From assembly GCA_963719345.1 (NCBI GenBank), contig CAVRCA010000001.1, forward strand, positions 62,001 to 126,000: DNA of 64,000 nt. The letters are read 5' to 3'. Positions 17,912-25,994 of the stretch are shown piece after piece. Source of the stretch: CAVRCA01 sp963719345. GTDB taxonomy: Bacteria > Pseudomonadota > Alphaproteobacteria > Acetobacterales > Acetobacteraceae. Position numbers and translations under genes: made by a program. Below the pieces are notes generated by a model. That model was not told the origin of the DNA and ran no database searches. It saw only the letters and a list, made by a program, of their open reading frames with translations. Numbering within the stretch: the first letter of the stretch is position 1; every line of letters starts with the position of its first letter.

Positions 17912-17994
17912 GTCATGCCCGGACTTGATCCGGGCATCCATCCCAAGTCGCATCGATCGGGCAGATGGATTGCCGGCACAAGTCCGGCAATGAC
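17912..17994. repeat. REP-like double palindrome, copy 1
   Basis: Two hairpins are bounded by gtca and tgac. The first (17916-17936) pairs tgcccgga with tccgggca around cttga. The second (17971-17989) pairs tgccgg with ccggca. The same unit in the opposite order occurs at 45223-45291. Such intergenic palindromes are widespread in alphaproteobacteria. When translated by mistake they give the pseudo-peptide MDARIKSGHD. Confidence 0.8.
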
Positions 17995-18089
17995 GGGCAG
18001 GAGTGGTCTCGTCGCGCCAAGCGGCTGTTTTCAGTCGAAGTCAGCCGGATAGCAGTACGTTTCGACCCGGCGCGACGTGAGTAACGGCT

Positions 18090-18420
18090 CTAGTAGCCCG
18101 GCGGCGGCGCGTAGTAAGTCGGGGGCGCCGAGTAGGTACGCCGGCGGCGGTGCGTAATAGACCGGCGGCGGCGGATAGTAGGCGGGCGGCGGGTGCGGAA
18201 CCAGGGCGCCCGCCACCAGCGCGCCGGCACCGAGCCCGAGCAGGGCGCCGCCGATCACCGCACCCGGCCCCCAATGCGGGCCGCCACGGTAGGGACCGCG
18301 GTAAACGTAACCCCGATGCCAGCCGCCTGGGCCGTGCCAATCGGCATGCGCAACGACCGGCGCCGCCAGCAAAGCGGCCGCGAGCGGCACGGCGACAAAA
18401 AGCTTGCCTTTGAAGGTCAT
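18090..18420 (-). CDS. Secreted Gly/Pro/Tyr-rich protein (probable frameshift near the end)
   Basis: Small exported protein. A signal peptide (MTFKGKLFVAVPLAAALLAAPVVAHA, cleaved after about residue 26) precedes a stretch rich in G, H and W. A hydrophobic glycine-zipper-like segment (GAVIGGALLGLGAGALVAGAL) follows, then a tail of Pro-Pro-x-Tyr-Tyr repeats. With one extra base in the GG at 18135-18136 removed, the tail continues regularly to GY and a TAG at 18092-18090, giving 109 residues. Without correction the frame runs to 18031 (129 residues) and loses the repeat. This type of small periplasmic or surface protein is common in alphaproteobacteria and has no known function. Confidence 0.7.
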
Positions 18421-18509
18421 GGTCCACCTCCGAATGGAAGGCCAGAACCGGCCCTCCTGATGGGTCTTAGATAGGCGCCCGGTGTGTCATTTTTTAGGCG
18501 CGCGCGTGA

Positions 18510-19373
18510 TCATAACGCGGCGCTACCGGTTTCGACTCCGGCCAGGTCAATGCGCTCCGGATGGCAGAAAATCTCGAACCCGTCGTCGCGCGCGATCCCG
18601 ATGACCGTGATCCCCGCCGCATCGGCGACCCGCAAGGCAAGGGCGGTGGGCGCCGAGACGGCGAGGATCACCGGCGCCCCGATCCGCGCCGCCTTCTGCA
18701 CCAGCTCCACTGAGACGCGGCTGGTGAGAGCGATCGCACCGCCCGACGGGTCCAACCTCGCCCGCGCCATGGCTCCGGCAAGCTTGTCCAACGCGTTGTG
18801 CCGCCCGACATCCTCGCGCACGAGCACCAATCCCTGCCGCTCCGTCCAGAACGCGGCAGCATGCACGGCGCGGGTCGCCTGGTTGAGTGCCTGGCGCGCC
18901 GCCAGGGCCGCCGGGAGTTGCCCGAGCAGGCGGGCGGGCAGTCGCGGGCCGGGGCCGATCGCGGGCGGCTGGCGCACCGCTTCGGCCAGGCTCTCGAGCC
19001 CGCACAGGCCGCAGCCGGTGGCGCCGGTGAGGTGGCGGCGCCGGCGCAGCAGGGCATCCATCCGCAGGTCGGCGACGTCCATCCGCAGCTCGATGCCGTG
19101 CTCGACCGCGACGATGTCGAGCGTCTCGATCTCCCCGGGATGGGTGACGATCCGCTCGGTCAGGCTGAACCCGACCGCGAAATCCTCGAGGTCGGCCGGG
19201 GTGGCCAACATCACGGCCTGCGTCACGCGTCCGTAAGTCAATGCGATCGGGGTTTCTTCCGGAACGGCGCGGGTCGCGCACGCCGCGTCCCCTCGTCGCC
19301 AGGACCGCACGCCGACGCGCTGCTGCGGCGCCGGCAAATCCCGGTTTCGGTCTTCTGCGTCTGCTTCGGTCAC
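18510..19373 (-). CDS. fdhD: Formate dehydrogenase accessory sulfurtransferase
   Basis: FdhD delivers sulfur from a cysteine desulfurase to the bis-MGD molybdenum cofactor of formate dehydrogenase. The 287-residue protein has the essential C121-G-L-C124-G motif, plus the conserved REDVGRHNALDK and TSRVSVELVQKA blocks. No formate dehydrogenase genes are in the window. The gene is divergent from the LLM oxidoreductase across 133 bases. Identification is firm. Confidence 0.95.
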   Translation of the reverse strand: MTEADAEDRNRDLPAPQQRVGVRSWRRGDAACATRAVPEETPIALTYGRVTQAVMLATPADLEDFAVGFSLTERIVTHPGEIETLDIVAVEHGIELRMDVADLRMDALLRRRRHLTGATGCGLCGLESLAEAVRQPPAIGPGPRLPARLLGQLPAALAARQALNQATRAVHAAAFWTERQGLVLVREDVGRHNALDKLAGAMARARLDPSGGAIALTSRVSVELVQKAARIGAPVILAVSAPTALALRVADAAGITVIGIARDDGFEIFCHPERIDLAGVETGSAAL

Positions 19374-19506
19374 GTCTCGCCCTATGCCGAGCGGTCATCG
19401 CCGGCCCCTCAACGGCGCTCCCGTAAAAATCGTTCCGTCGTTGGAGCTGGCCGGGACTGCGGTTCCGCCCGATACTGGCGGGAACTTGGGGAAACGGAGG
19501 GGTGCG

Positions 19507-20463
19507 ATGCGTTTCGGCTTCAACCTGCCGATCAGCGGACCGATGTCGTCGCCCGCGGTCATGGGCCGCCTCGCCGAGGAGGGCGAAGCGCTCGGCTACG
19601 ACTACCTGACCCTCACCGACCACCTGATCCTGCCCGACCTGGCGGCGCCCGGTTATCCCTACTCCGAAAGTGGCGAGTTCTACGGCTCGGGGCCGACGAA
19701 CCGGCACGAGCTGCTGGCGGCGGTCGCCTGGATTGCCGCCAAGACCAGCCGCATCCGGCTGGTGACTGCCGTGCTGGTGGTGCCGCACCGCCCCGCCGTG
19801 CTCGCTGCCAAGACCCTGGCGACGATCGACGTGCTCTCCGCCGGTCGGCTGGTCGTGGGCATCGGCGCCGGCTGGCTGAAGCCCGAGTTCGACGCCGCCG
19901 TCACCACGCCGTTCGCCGAACGCGGCGCCGTCACCGACGAGTACCTCGACGCCTTCGTCACCTTGTGGACCGAGGCGGCGCCGCGCATCGCCGGCAAATA
20001 CGTCCGCGTCGAGAACCTGGTGTTCGAGCCCAAACCCATCCAGAAGCCGTACCCGCCGATCTGGGTCGGCGGCGAGAGCGGACCGTCCATGCGCCGCGCC
20101 GCGCGGATCGGCGACGCCTGGTATCCGATCGGTAGCAACCAGAAGCACCTGCTCGACACGCTGCCCCGGCTGCGCGCCGGGATCGAGCGCCTGCGCGCCC
20201 TGACCGTCGAGGCGGGTCGCGATCCGGGGCGGCTGGAGGTGGTCTACCGCGTCAAGCGCTATGGCCCGGCGGTGCCCGCGCGCGCCTCGGACGGCGAACG
20301 GCGGTTGTTCTCTGGGTCTGATGCGGACGTGCTCGACGACCTCCGGCGCTTGCAGGAGATCGGCGTGACGGCACTCGACTTCGATTTCGAGTGGACCGAG
20401 AGCGGCGACGCGGCGCTGGCCGAGATGCGGCGCTTCAAGGAGACGGTGCTGGCGCGGGTCTAG
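19507..20463 (+). CDS. LLM-class F420-dependent oxidoreductase
   Basis: Luciferase-like monooxygenase fold, 318 residues, close to the TIGR03619-type F420 group by pattern. It shows the N-terminal MRFGFNLP strand, the YLTLTDHL segment, a PHRPAVLAAKTLATID block and GIGAGWLKPEF, all typical of the family. The ATG at 19507 follows ggaaacggaggggtgcg, a good ribosome binding site. It may use F420 or FMN; no F420 synthesis genes are visible here. Its end overlaps the convergent PEP-CTERM gene by four bases. Substrate unknown. Confidence 0.88.
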   Translation: MRFGFNLPISGPMSSPAVMGRLAEEGEALGYDYLTLTDHLILPDLAAPGYPYSESGEFYGSGPTNRHELLAAVAWIAAKTSRIRLVTAVLVVPHRPAVLAAKTLATIDVLSAGRLVVGIGAGWLKPEFDAAVTTPFAERGAVTDEYLDAFVTLWTEAAPRIAGKYVRVENLVFEPKPIQKPYPPIWVGGESGPSMRRAARIGDAWYPIGSNQKHLLDTLPRLRAGIERLRALTVEAGRDPGRLEVVYRVKRYGPAVPARASDGERRLFSGSDADVLDDLRRLQEIGVTALDFDFEWTESGDAALAEMRRFKETVLARV

Positions 20464-21335
20464 CAGGCCCGCAACGACGCCCTCGGCTTTGCCGCCCGCT
20501 GGCGCCTGCCGAGCGCCATTCCGATCAGCCCGGCCGCGAGTGCGCCGATGCCCGCCGGCTCGGGGACCGGAACGGGGGAGCCGCCGATCACGAGCGGACT
20601 GAAGTAGCCCGCCGCGTGGTTGGAAGACTCGAAATTGCTCGGCCCGTTGTTGGTGACGTCGATGCCGGTGAAGTAGCCATTGACGTCGTAGAAGTTGACG
20701 TAGGCGAAGGGTTCGAGTGGATCGAGCCCGTTGTCAGGGTTGCCATAATACTGCGACCCGTTGGTGGTATCGGCAGAGATGTAGTTCTTGAGCACGGAGG
20801 AGTTGAAGTTGAGAACCTGGCCGCTCGCGGTGTGCAGCCGCAACAGGTTTGACGTATCCATTGCCGTAATCCAGATACCGAAATAGTTGACGCCCGGCAC
20901 GCCTGTCCCCGACAGCGCGAGGTTGTATTCGCTCGACCGAATGGCGGCCGGGTACGGGGCGGTCCCGTTCGTTCCGCCAAACGTGTTGTTCGTGTCGTAG
21001 GAGATCGCCCCCGAGTAGATGCCGGTCAGCGACGTGCCGGCGGGGAAATTGTGATCGCCGGTCATGAAGGCGGACGTGAACCCGCCGCCGGTCCAGTTCT
21101 GGAAGGTCTCGGTGCCATAGACACAGGTGCCCTGCGGCGCTGCCTCGTCGCAGATTCCCGGTCCGCCCGTCGGACTGGTGTGGAACTGCGGGAACTCCGC
21201 GTGTGGCTCTCCCAGGGTTACGACGATGTGGTCGGCGTAGGCCGGCGCGGACAAGGCCGCCAGGACAGCCCCAGCCAGGATGGGGTATCGCAGGCGGAGC
21301 GCTGCAATGACAGGTGCTTGGCTGGTGCGGCGCAT
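20460..21335 (-). CDS. PEP-CTERM sorting-domain protein
   Basis: Secreted protein of 291 residues. The signal peptide ends at AYADH. The mature region is rich in N, G, T and Y and has only two visible cysteines (GICDEAAPQGTC). The C terminus is a textbook PEP-CTERM signal: VPVPEPAG, a short hydrophobic helix GALAAGLIGMALG and a basic RRQR tail. Exosortase would cut and anchor or release it, often with extracellular polysaccharide. No exosortase gene is in the window. The start at 21335 is chosen because it begins a proper signal peptide; upstream open frame is not signal-like. Confidence 0.9.
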   Translation of the reverse strand: MRRTSQAPVIAALRLRYPILAGAVLAALSAPAYADHIVVTLGEPHAEFPQFHTSPTGGPGICDEAAPQGTCVYGTETFQNWTGGGFTSAFMTGDHNFPAGTSLTGIYSGAISYDTNNTFGGTNGTAPYPAAIRSSEYNLALSGTGVPGVNYFGIWITAMDTSNLLRLHTASGQVLNFNSSVLKNYISADTTNGSQYYGNPDNGLDPLEPFAYVNFYDVNGYFTGIDVTNNGPSNFESSNHAAGYFSPLVIGGSPVPVPEPAGIGALAAGLIGMALGRRQRAAKPRASLRAC

Positions 21336-21501
21336 GGCTTCTCCGGTCACAGACGCTCGACAGTGACCGGTCAGGTAGCAGACCATCGCGTGCCAAGCAA
21401 CCATTGGTTGCCCTGATCCGGGTCAGGAGCGGTGTCGCCGGTTGTGACCTCGCGACCGATCTGGTCCATAGTCGCACCAGATCCGTCCAAGGAGCAGGCG
21501 A

Positions 21502-21957
21502 GTGCTGGAAGTCGAGAAGCCGGCCGACATGGCGCACCATGTCGGAAAGAATATCGGCGCGAGCGAGTGGGTCCTGGTCGACCAGGACATGATCAACAAG
21601 TTCGCCGACGCCACCGGCGATCATCAATGGATCCATGTCGACATCGAGCGGGCCAAGCGGGAGATGCCGGGCGGCAAGACGATCGCGCACGGCTTCCTCA
21701 CGCTGTCGCTGGTGCCGATGCTGTCGGCCTCCATCTACCGTATCAAGAACACCTCGCGCGGCATCAACTACGGATCGGACCGGGTGCGCTTCACCTCGCC
21801 GGTGCCGTCGGGGTCGCGCGTGCGGCTCGCCCAGACGCTGAACAAGGTCGAGCCGATCGAGGGCGGCCAACGGCTGACGCTGGAGAGCAAGATCGAGATC
21901 GAGGGCCAGTCGCGCCCGGCGCTCGTCGCCGAAACCATTTTCCTCGCATACGACTGA
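21502..21957 (+). CDS. MaoC-family (R)-specific enoyl-CoA hydratase-like protein
   Basis: Hot-dog-fold protein of 151 residues, similar to NodN/MaoC dehydratases. The hydratase motif is visible as FADATGDHQWIHVD (catalytic Asp and His), followed by the IAHGFLTLSL helix. The start is GTG at 21502 with AAGGAGC about ten bases upstream; an ATG at 21529 is possible. The DUF169 gene follows after ten bases and is probably cotranscribed. The acyl-CoA substrate is not known. Confidence 0.9.
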   Translation: MLEVEKPADMAHHVGKNIGASEWVLVDQDMINKFADATGDHQWIHVDIERAKREMPGGKTIAHGFLTLSLVPMLSASIYRIKNTSRGINYGSDRVRFTSPVPSGSRVRLAQTLNKVEPIEGGQRLTLESKIEIEGQSRPALVAETIFLAYD

Positions 21958-21967
21958 GGAGCCCAAA

Positions 21968-22783
21968 ATGCCCGACGCCTTGCCCGAGACGACCGCGGCC
22001 GCCCCGGATGCGAAGACCGTCGCCGAGCTGGCGGCGCAACTCGATCAGTTGCTGCGCTTGCGCACCCTGCCGATCGGCATGAAGCTGTTCGAGAGTGTGG
22101 ACGAGATGGCGGCCGTGCCCGGCCTGCGCCGGCCGACGAAAGGAAAAACCTTTTCCACCTGCCAACTGGTCACGCAATCGCGCATGGCCGGGTTCACACT
22201 CGGGATCACCACCGAGAACGTGCCCGAGTTTTCCAATTGCAGCGGCGTGATCGGGCTGAGCCAGCCGAGCGACCTGTTCCTCTCCGGCCGCAAGATGGAA
22301 GGCGTGTGGTTCGAGAACCGCGAGGCGTCGGCCGCGCATCAGGCACAGATGCCGCGCGTGCCGTCCGGCCGCTACAACGGAATGGCGATCTCGCCGCTGC
22401 GCTCGGCGCGGCTCGATCCGCCCGACATCTGCCTGTTCTACGGCAATCCGGCGCAGATGATCCTGTTCATCAACGGCCTGCAGTGGAAGAACTACCGGCG
22501 CTACGATTTCAGCATCACCGGCGAGAGCGCCTGCGCCGACAGTTGGGGGCACGCGTTGAAGACGCGCGAGGTGAGCCTGTCGATCCCCTGCTTTGCCGAG
22601 CGGCGGTATGGCGGGGTGGCCGACGACGAGATGCTGATGGCCTGCACGCCGGCCGACCTCGCCCGCGCCGTGCAGGGTCTGCAGGGGTTGTCCAAGGCGG
22701 GCTTGCGCTACCCGATCATGCCATACGGCCCGCAGGCGGAGCCCGCCGAGGGGATGGCGAAGAGCTACGCGGGCAAGAGCTGA
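21968..22783 (+). CDS. DUF169 family protein
   Basis: Protein of 271 residues of the DUF169 family, of unknown function. It opens with a helix LAAQLDQLLRLRTLPIGMKL typical of the family. It has a cysteine in the FSTCQLVTQSRM segment and conserved CLFYGNPAQM and CADSWG blocks with further cysteines that may bind a metal or cofactor. It probably forms an operon with the MaoC gene. Members are found in many anaerobes and proteobacteria; no role can be assigned. Confidence 0.85.
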   Translation: MPDALPETTAAAPDAKTVAELAAQLDQLLRLRTLPIGMKLFESVDEMAAVPGLRRPTKGKTFSTCQLVTQSRMAGFTLGITTENVPEFSNCSGVIGLSQPSDLFLSGRKMEGVWFENREASAAHQAQMPRVPSGRYNGMAISPLRSARLDPPDICLFYGNPAQMILFINGLQWKNYRRYDFSITGESACADSWGHALKTREVSLSIPCFAERRYGGVADDEMLMACTPADLARAVQGLQGLSKAGLRYPIMPYGPQAEPAEGMAKSYAGKS

Positions 22784-22801
22784 TCTCCGGCCGGCCGCGC
22801 G

Positions 22802-23221
22802 TCAGGCGAAGTCGGTCCAGACCGTGTAGCCGGTGCTGCGGCCGCTCGCGGAGTGCGTGATGCAGCGCCCCTCGACGCGGCAGGTCTCGCGTGGCACCCC
22901 CCAGGACGCGGCGATGGCCCGGATCGCGAGTTCGTGCGCGCGGCGGGCCGCCGACGCGGGCGGCATCAACGGCAGGCTTTCCGCGGCGATGGTCCGGACC
23001 GGCTGCGACCGGGAATCGACCTCGACGAGGCGGACGACACCGCCTTGGTCCAGGTCGAGCACCACCCACGCCACGAGTGGGCCTGTGAGCGCCGCATTCG
23101 CCGGCTGCAAAGGAGGCGCGGCGCGGCTCCGGCCGCCGCCGAGACTGGTCAGGGCGAGGGTTCCCGCAGCGATGCCGCCGGTCGTCAGGACCGTGCGCCG
23201 GGGGATCGGAGAGGACGGCAT
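22802..23221 (-). CDS. Short Tat-exported protein resembling a fragment of a molybdopterin oxidoreductase large subunit
   Basis: Protein of 139 residues with a twin-arginine-like leader (PRRTVLTTGG followed by a hydrophobic stretch). The end, from ARRAHELAIRAIAASWGVP through CRVEGRCITHSASGRSTGY, resembles the segment of isoquinoline 1-oxidoreductase beta-type subunits where a WGVP-x-x-C turn precedes an H-x-x-SGR motif. Everything else of that 700-residue family, including the cofactor-binding parts, is absent. It is either a shrunken relative or an independent small family. It lies 15 bases downstream of the Mn-catalase in the same orientation. Function unknown. Confidence 0.5.
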   Translation of the reverse strand: MPSSPIPRRTVLTTGGIAAGTLALTSLGGGRSRAAPPLQPANAALTGPLVAWVVLDLDQGGVVRLVEVDSRSQPVRTIAAESLPLMPPASAARRAHELAIRAIAASWGVPRETCRVEGRCITHSASGRSTGYTVWTDFA

Positions 23222-23236
23222 GGCGGGCTCCCGACG

Positions 23237-24038
23237 TCAGCGCCGCTCGGCCGGCGCAGGCGTCCGCGCCGGTGCCCCTGACTGGCCGGCTGGCGCCATC
23301 TGGATCTCGTTCGCCTGCCCGGGCTTGTTGCCGTGTTCCTGCATCTCGTGCTGTAGCGGATCGGCGACATACTGGAACGCCGGCTCGCTGTTCCATGGCC
23401 CGCGCTGGTCGGCTCCGGGCCCGGACGCCAGATTGAAGTAGAGGTTGACCGTGTTGTCGGGCTTGAGATCGCCGAACAGCGGCGTATCGAGCGCGTTCAT
23501 CGACTTCAACGCTTCCATGAACATGTGCGTGTGGGACACCTCGCGGGTCGCGAGGTGGACCAGCGCCTCGCGCGTCCCGTCATCCGTCGCCATCCGGATC
23601 AGCGCCTCGTAGGTGGCGAGCGCGCCCGCTTCCGCCGCGACATTGGCCCGGAGGTCGCGGACCACGTCGCCGCCTTCGTTGACGTAGCGCGAATCCCAAT
23701 AGGAACCTTTCGAAGTCGACCAGGTGGGCGCCCGGGCCGCGGATTGCGAACAGGGTGCTGGTGTAAGCCTTGTCCCGCAAATCCTGCGAGGCGCGCTTGG
23801 TGTGCTGCTCGATCAGCATCGCTACGATCTCGAGATGCCCCAGTTCCTCGGTTCCGATGTCCTGCAGCATGTCGCGGATGCCGGGATTGTCGGTATGGAA
23901 CGACTGCGTCAGGTAGGTGAGGGCAGCGGTCAGCTCTCCGGTGGCCCCGCCGTACTGCTCCAGCAACTTCTCGGCGAACACCGGGTCCGGATTCTGGACG
24001 CGGACTTCATGCAACAGGACTGACTTATGGAGGAACAT
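23237..24038 (-). CDS. Manganese catalase (frameshifted)
   Basis: Dimanganese catalase of the KatN/ferritin-like type, about 266 residues; it decomposes H2O2. Helices with metal ligands are visible in GGATGELTAALTYLTQS, GTEELGHLEIV, EAGALATYEALI and REVSHTHMFMEAL. The conserved loop AHLVDSKGSYWDSRYVNEGG is split across two frames by one extra base at 23713-23714; 802 bases (3n+1) agrees. The ATG at 24038 follows CGAGGG. The C-terminal tail is long and Ala/Pro-rich. It may help detoxify peroxide in a stress setting together with the Mn transporter far downstream, but there is no operon link. Confidence 0.85.
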
Positions 24039-24152
24039 CGGGGACCCTCGCGCAACAGGCGCACGCAGATGCAAGCTGATGGCCCCCTATTAGTTCCGAT
24101 CAAGAATGAGTGCCTTCTTGTGTCGTCGCGACCAGGCGGGCATTACCGGCGG

Positions 24153-25709
24153 ATGGACCTTCCCGGACTGCTGCATCGCGTCCTTCCCGCCGTGCTGCGG
24201 GCGGGTGAAATGATCCGCGATGAATTCTTTCGCCCGGACGGGCCACGCGGCACCGGTCACAAGGCTCCCGTCGACACCGAGATCGAGATTTTCCTCCGCG
24301 ATGAACTGCGGGCCGTGCTGCCGGTCTCGTTCGTGGGGGAGGAGACTCCGCCCGTGCTGGAAGGCGATCCCGCGTCCTGCTGGTTGGTCGATCCGCATGA
24401 CGGCACGTCGGAGTTCCTGCGTGGCGCGCTTGGGTCTTCAGTGTCGGTAGCCTTGATGCGTGACGGAGTGCCCGTGCTCGGCGCGGTACATGCCCCGCTC
24501 AGTCCCGATCTCGGTTCCGACCTGATCGGCTGGGCCGAGGGGATGGACCATGTAATCCGCAACGGCGCGCCGGTGCGGCCCGACCTGAGCGCACGCGGCC
24601 TCGGGCCGGAGGAAGTGGTGCTGCTCGCCTACCGCAGTTATGCGCGGCCGGCGACGAACCTGCGGCGGGTCGCCCCGGCGCGTTTCATGTCCAGCAACAG
24701 CATTGCCTACCGCTTGGCGCGCGTCGCCGCCGGCGATGCGGTCGCCACCGCGTCGCGCCAATCCAAGCTGTCCGCCTATGACTATGCCGGCGGCCATGCG
24801 CTGCTGCGCGGCGCGGGCGCGGCGTTCGTGGACGGCAACGGCCGGCCGCCGGTCTATGGGCCGAACGGCACCGGTGGAATGGACAAATGCTTCGCCGGCG
24901 CGCCGCGGGCCGTGCAGGCCCTCTTGGGCAACGACTGGTCGATGGGCAGCCCACCGGAGACGCCGCTGCCGGAGCGCATCACGCTCGGTTGGCCGCGCTC
25001 GGACCGGGGGCTCGACCGGGCGATCGGCTGCCTGGCCGGCCTCGTGCTCGGGGAGGGAAAAGTTCCCGGCCGGCTCCCCGGTCAATGCGGCCCGGCGGCC
25101 GAGGCGGCGATCGCGCTGGCACGCCGCCTGATTGACCACGAGCCCGTCCCGTCACAGCCGGGCGGCCCGGGGCTCGACGAGCCGTGGCTTTGGTGTACGC
25201 CCCTCGCGATCGGCGCTGGTCCGGGCGAGGCCGCCCGTCTCGCCATGGACGCCGCGGCGCAGGCGTCGGCCGCACCCGGGTCGATCGCCGCGTGTGCTTC
25301 CTATGCCGCGGCGATCGCGGCGGGCGTCGATGGCGGCGACCATGCGGCGATGGTGCAGGCCGCCTTCGACGCCGCCCGTGCGCTGCCGGACGCCGCCGCG
25401 GTGGTGCGTGCGCTGCAGGCTGCCCGCGACGGCCAGCCCGGCGACGGCGGCTTCCCGCTCGGGATGCTGCAGCGCGGTTTCTTCCACCTGGGACGCCGGA
25501 CGGAGCTGCAGCACGTGCTCGGCGAGAGTGGAGTGGCGGGCGCCCTGCTAGGCGCGGTCGGGGGCAGGGCCGCGTTGCCCCGAAACCCGTTCCTGTCCGT
25601 GCTCGCCTGCCGTCCGCTCGTGTCCGCTGGTGCCCTGGAGCCCCGACCTCCGACATACTGGGCCGACGACCTGCCCCTCGTCGCCGAGGCGCTGCTGCGC
25701 GCCAGATAA
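24153..25709 (+). CDS. Fusion of inositol-phosphatase-like domain and ADP-ribosylglycohydrolase-like domain
   Basis: A 518-residue two-domain protein. Residues 1 to about 270 are an IMPase/CysQ-type phosphatase, with metal-binding E-E-T near residue 64, D80-P-x-D83-G-T and a late SAYDYAGGHALLRGAGA (third Asp). Residues from about 280 resemble ADP-ribosylglycohydrolase: LDRAIGCLAGLVLGEG at the start and GVAGALLGAVGG near the end. The metal-binding motif G-D-T-D-T-N expected before that last helix is replaced by LGESG, so this domain is probably not a normal hydrolase. The start is uncertain; upstream in-frame starts exist but lie in the leader shared with Mn-catalase. A PAP-phosphatase role would fit the sulfotransferase but is speculative. 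Confidence 0.75.
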   Translation: MDLPGLLHRVLPAVLRAGEMIRDEFFRPDGPRGTGHKAPVDTEIEIFLRDELRAVLPVSFVGEETPPVLEGDPASCWLVDPHDGTSEFLRGALGSSVSVALMRDGVPVLGAVHAPLSPDLGSDLIGWAEGMDHVIRNGAPVRPDLSARGLGPEEVVLLAYRSYARPATNLRRVAPARFMSSNSIAYRLARVAAGDAVATASRQSKLSAYDYAGGHALLRGAGAAFVDGNGRPPVYGPNGTGGMDKCFAGAPRAVQALLGNDWSMGSPPETPLPERITLGWPRSDRGLDRAIGCLAGLVLGEGKVPGRLPGQCGPAAEAAIALARRLIDHEPVPSQPGGPGLDEPWLWCTPLAIGAGPGEAARLAMDAAAQASAAPGSIAACASYAAAIAAGVDGGDHAAMVQAAFDAARALPDAAAVVRALQAARDGQPGDGGFPLGMLQRGFFHLGRRTELQHVLGESGVAGALLGAVGGRAALPRNPFLSVLACRPLVSAGALEPRPPTYWADDLPLVAEALLRAR

Positions 25710-25712
25710 GCA

Positions 25713-25994
25713 TTGGGTGAAAGGGCTATTATAGACCCGTGGTCCGTGCTCGGATTGAGCGCCAATGCGCTGAGCCGTGATCTGGACGTGCCGCCCAATC
25801 GGATCACCGGCATCCTCGCTGCCGAGGCGCCCCGCTCGGTGACACCCGACACCGCGCTCCGGCTGGCACGCTACTTCGGTACCTCGCCCGAGTTCTGGCT
25901 GAACCTGCAAGCCGGCTACGATCTATCCGTCGCCGTAAAGGAGACCGGTGCGCGGATCAATGATCGGGTCCGGCCACGCGCGGCGCAACGCTAA
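25713..25994 (+). CDS. HigA-like antitoxin-type HTH protein with shortened N terminus
   Basis: Protein of 93 residues with the HigA/XRE pattern. It has GLSANALSRDLDVPPNRI (helix-turn-helix), the signature TALRLARYFGTSPEFWLNLQ, and the C-terminal helix YDLSVAVKETG. Usual members start with about 20 residues (PIHPGE-x-L-x-EEFL-x-PLG) before GLSA; here only IDPWSV remains, so a piece of the first helix seems missing. The start is weak (TTG at 25713). No HigB toxin lies upstream or downstream. Its end overlaps the convergent acyl-CoA dehydrogenase by four bases. It may be a solitary regulator or a remnant. Confidence 0.65.
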   Translation: MGERAIIDPWSVLGLSANALSRDLDVPPNRITGILAAEAPRSVTPDTALRLARYFGTSPEFWLNLQAGYDLSVAVKETGARINDRVRPRAAQR

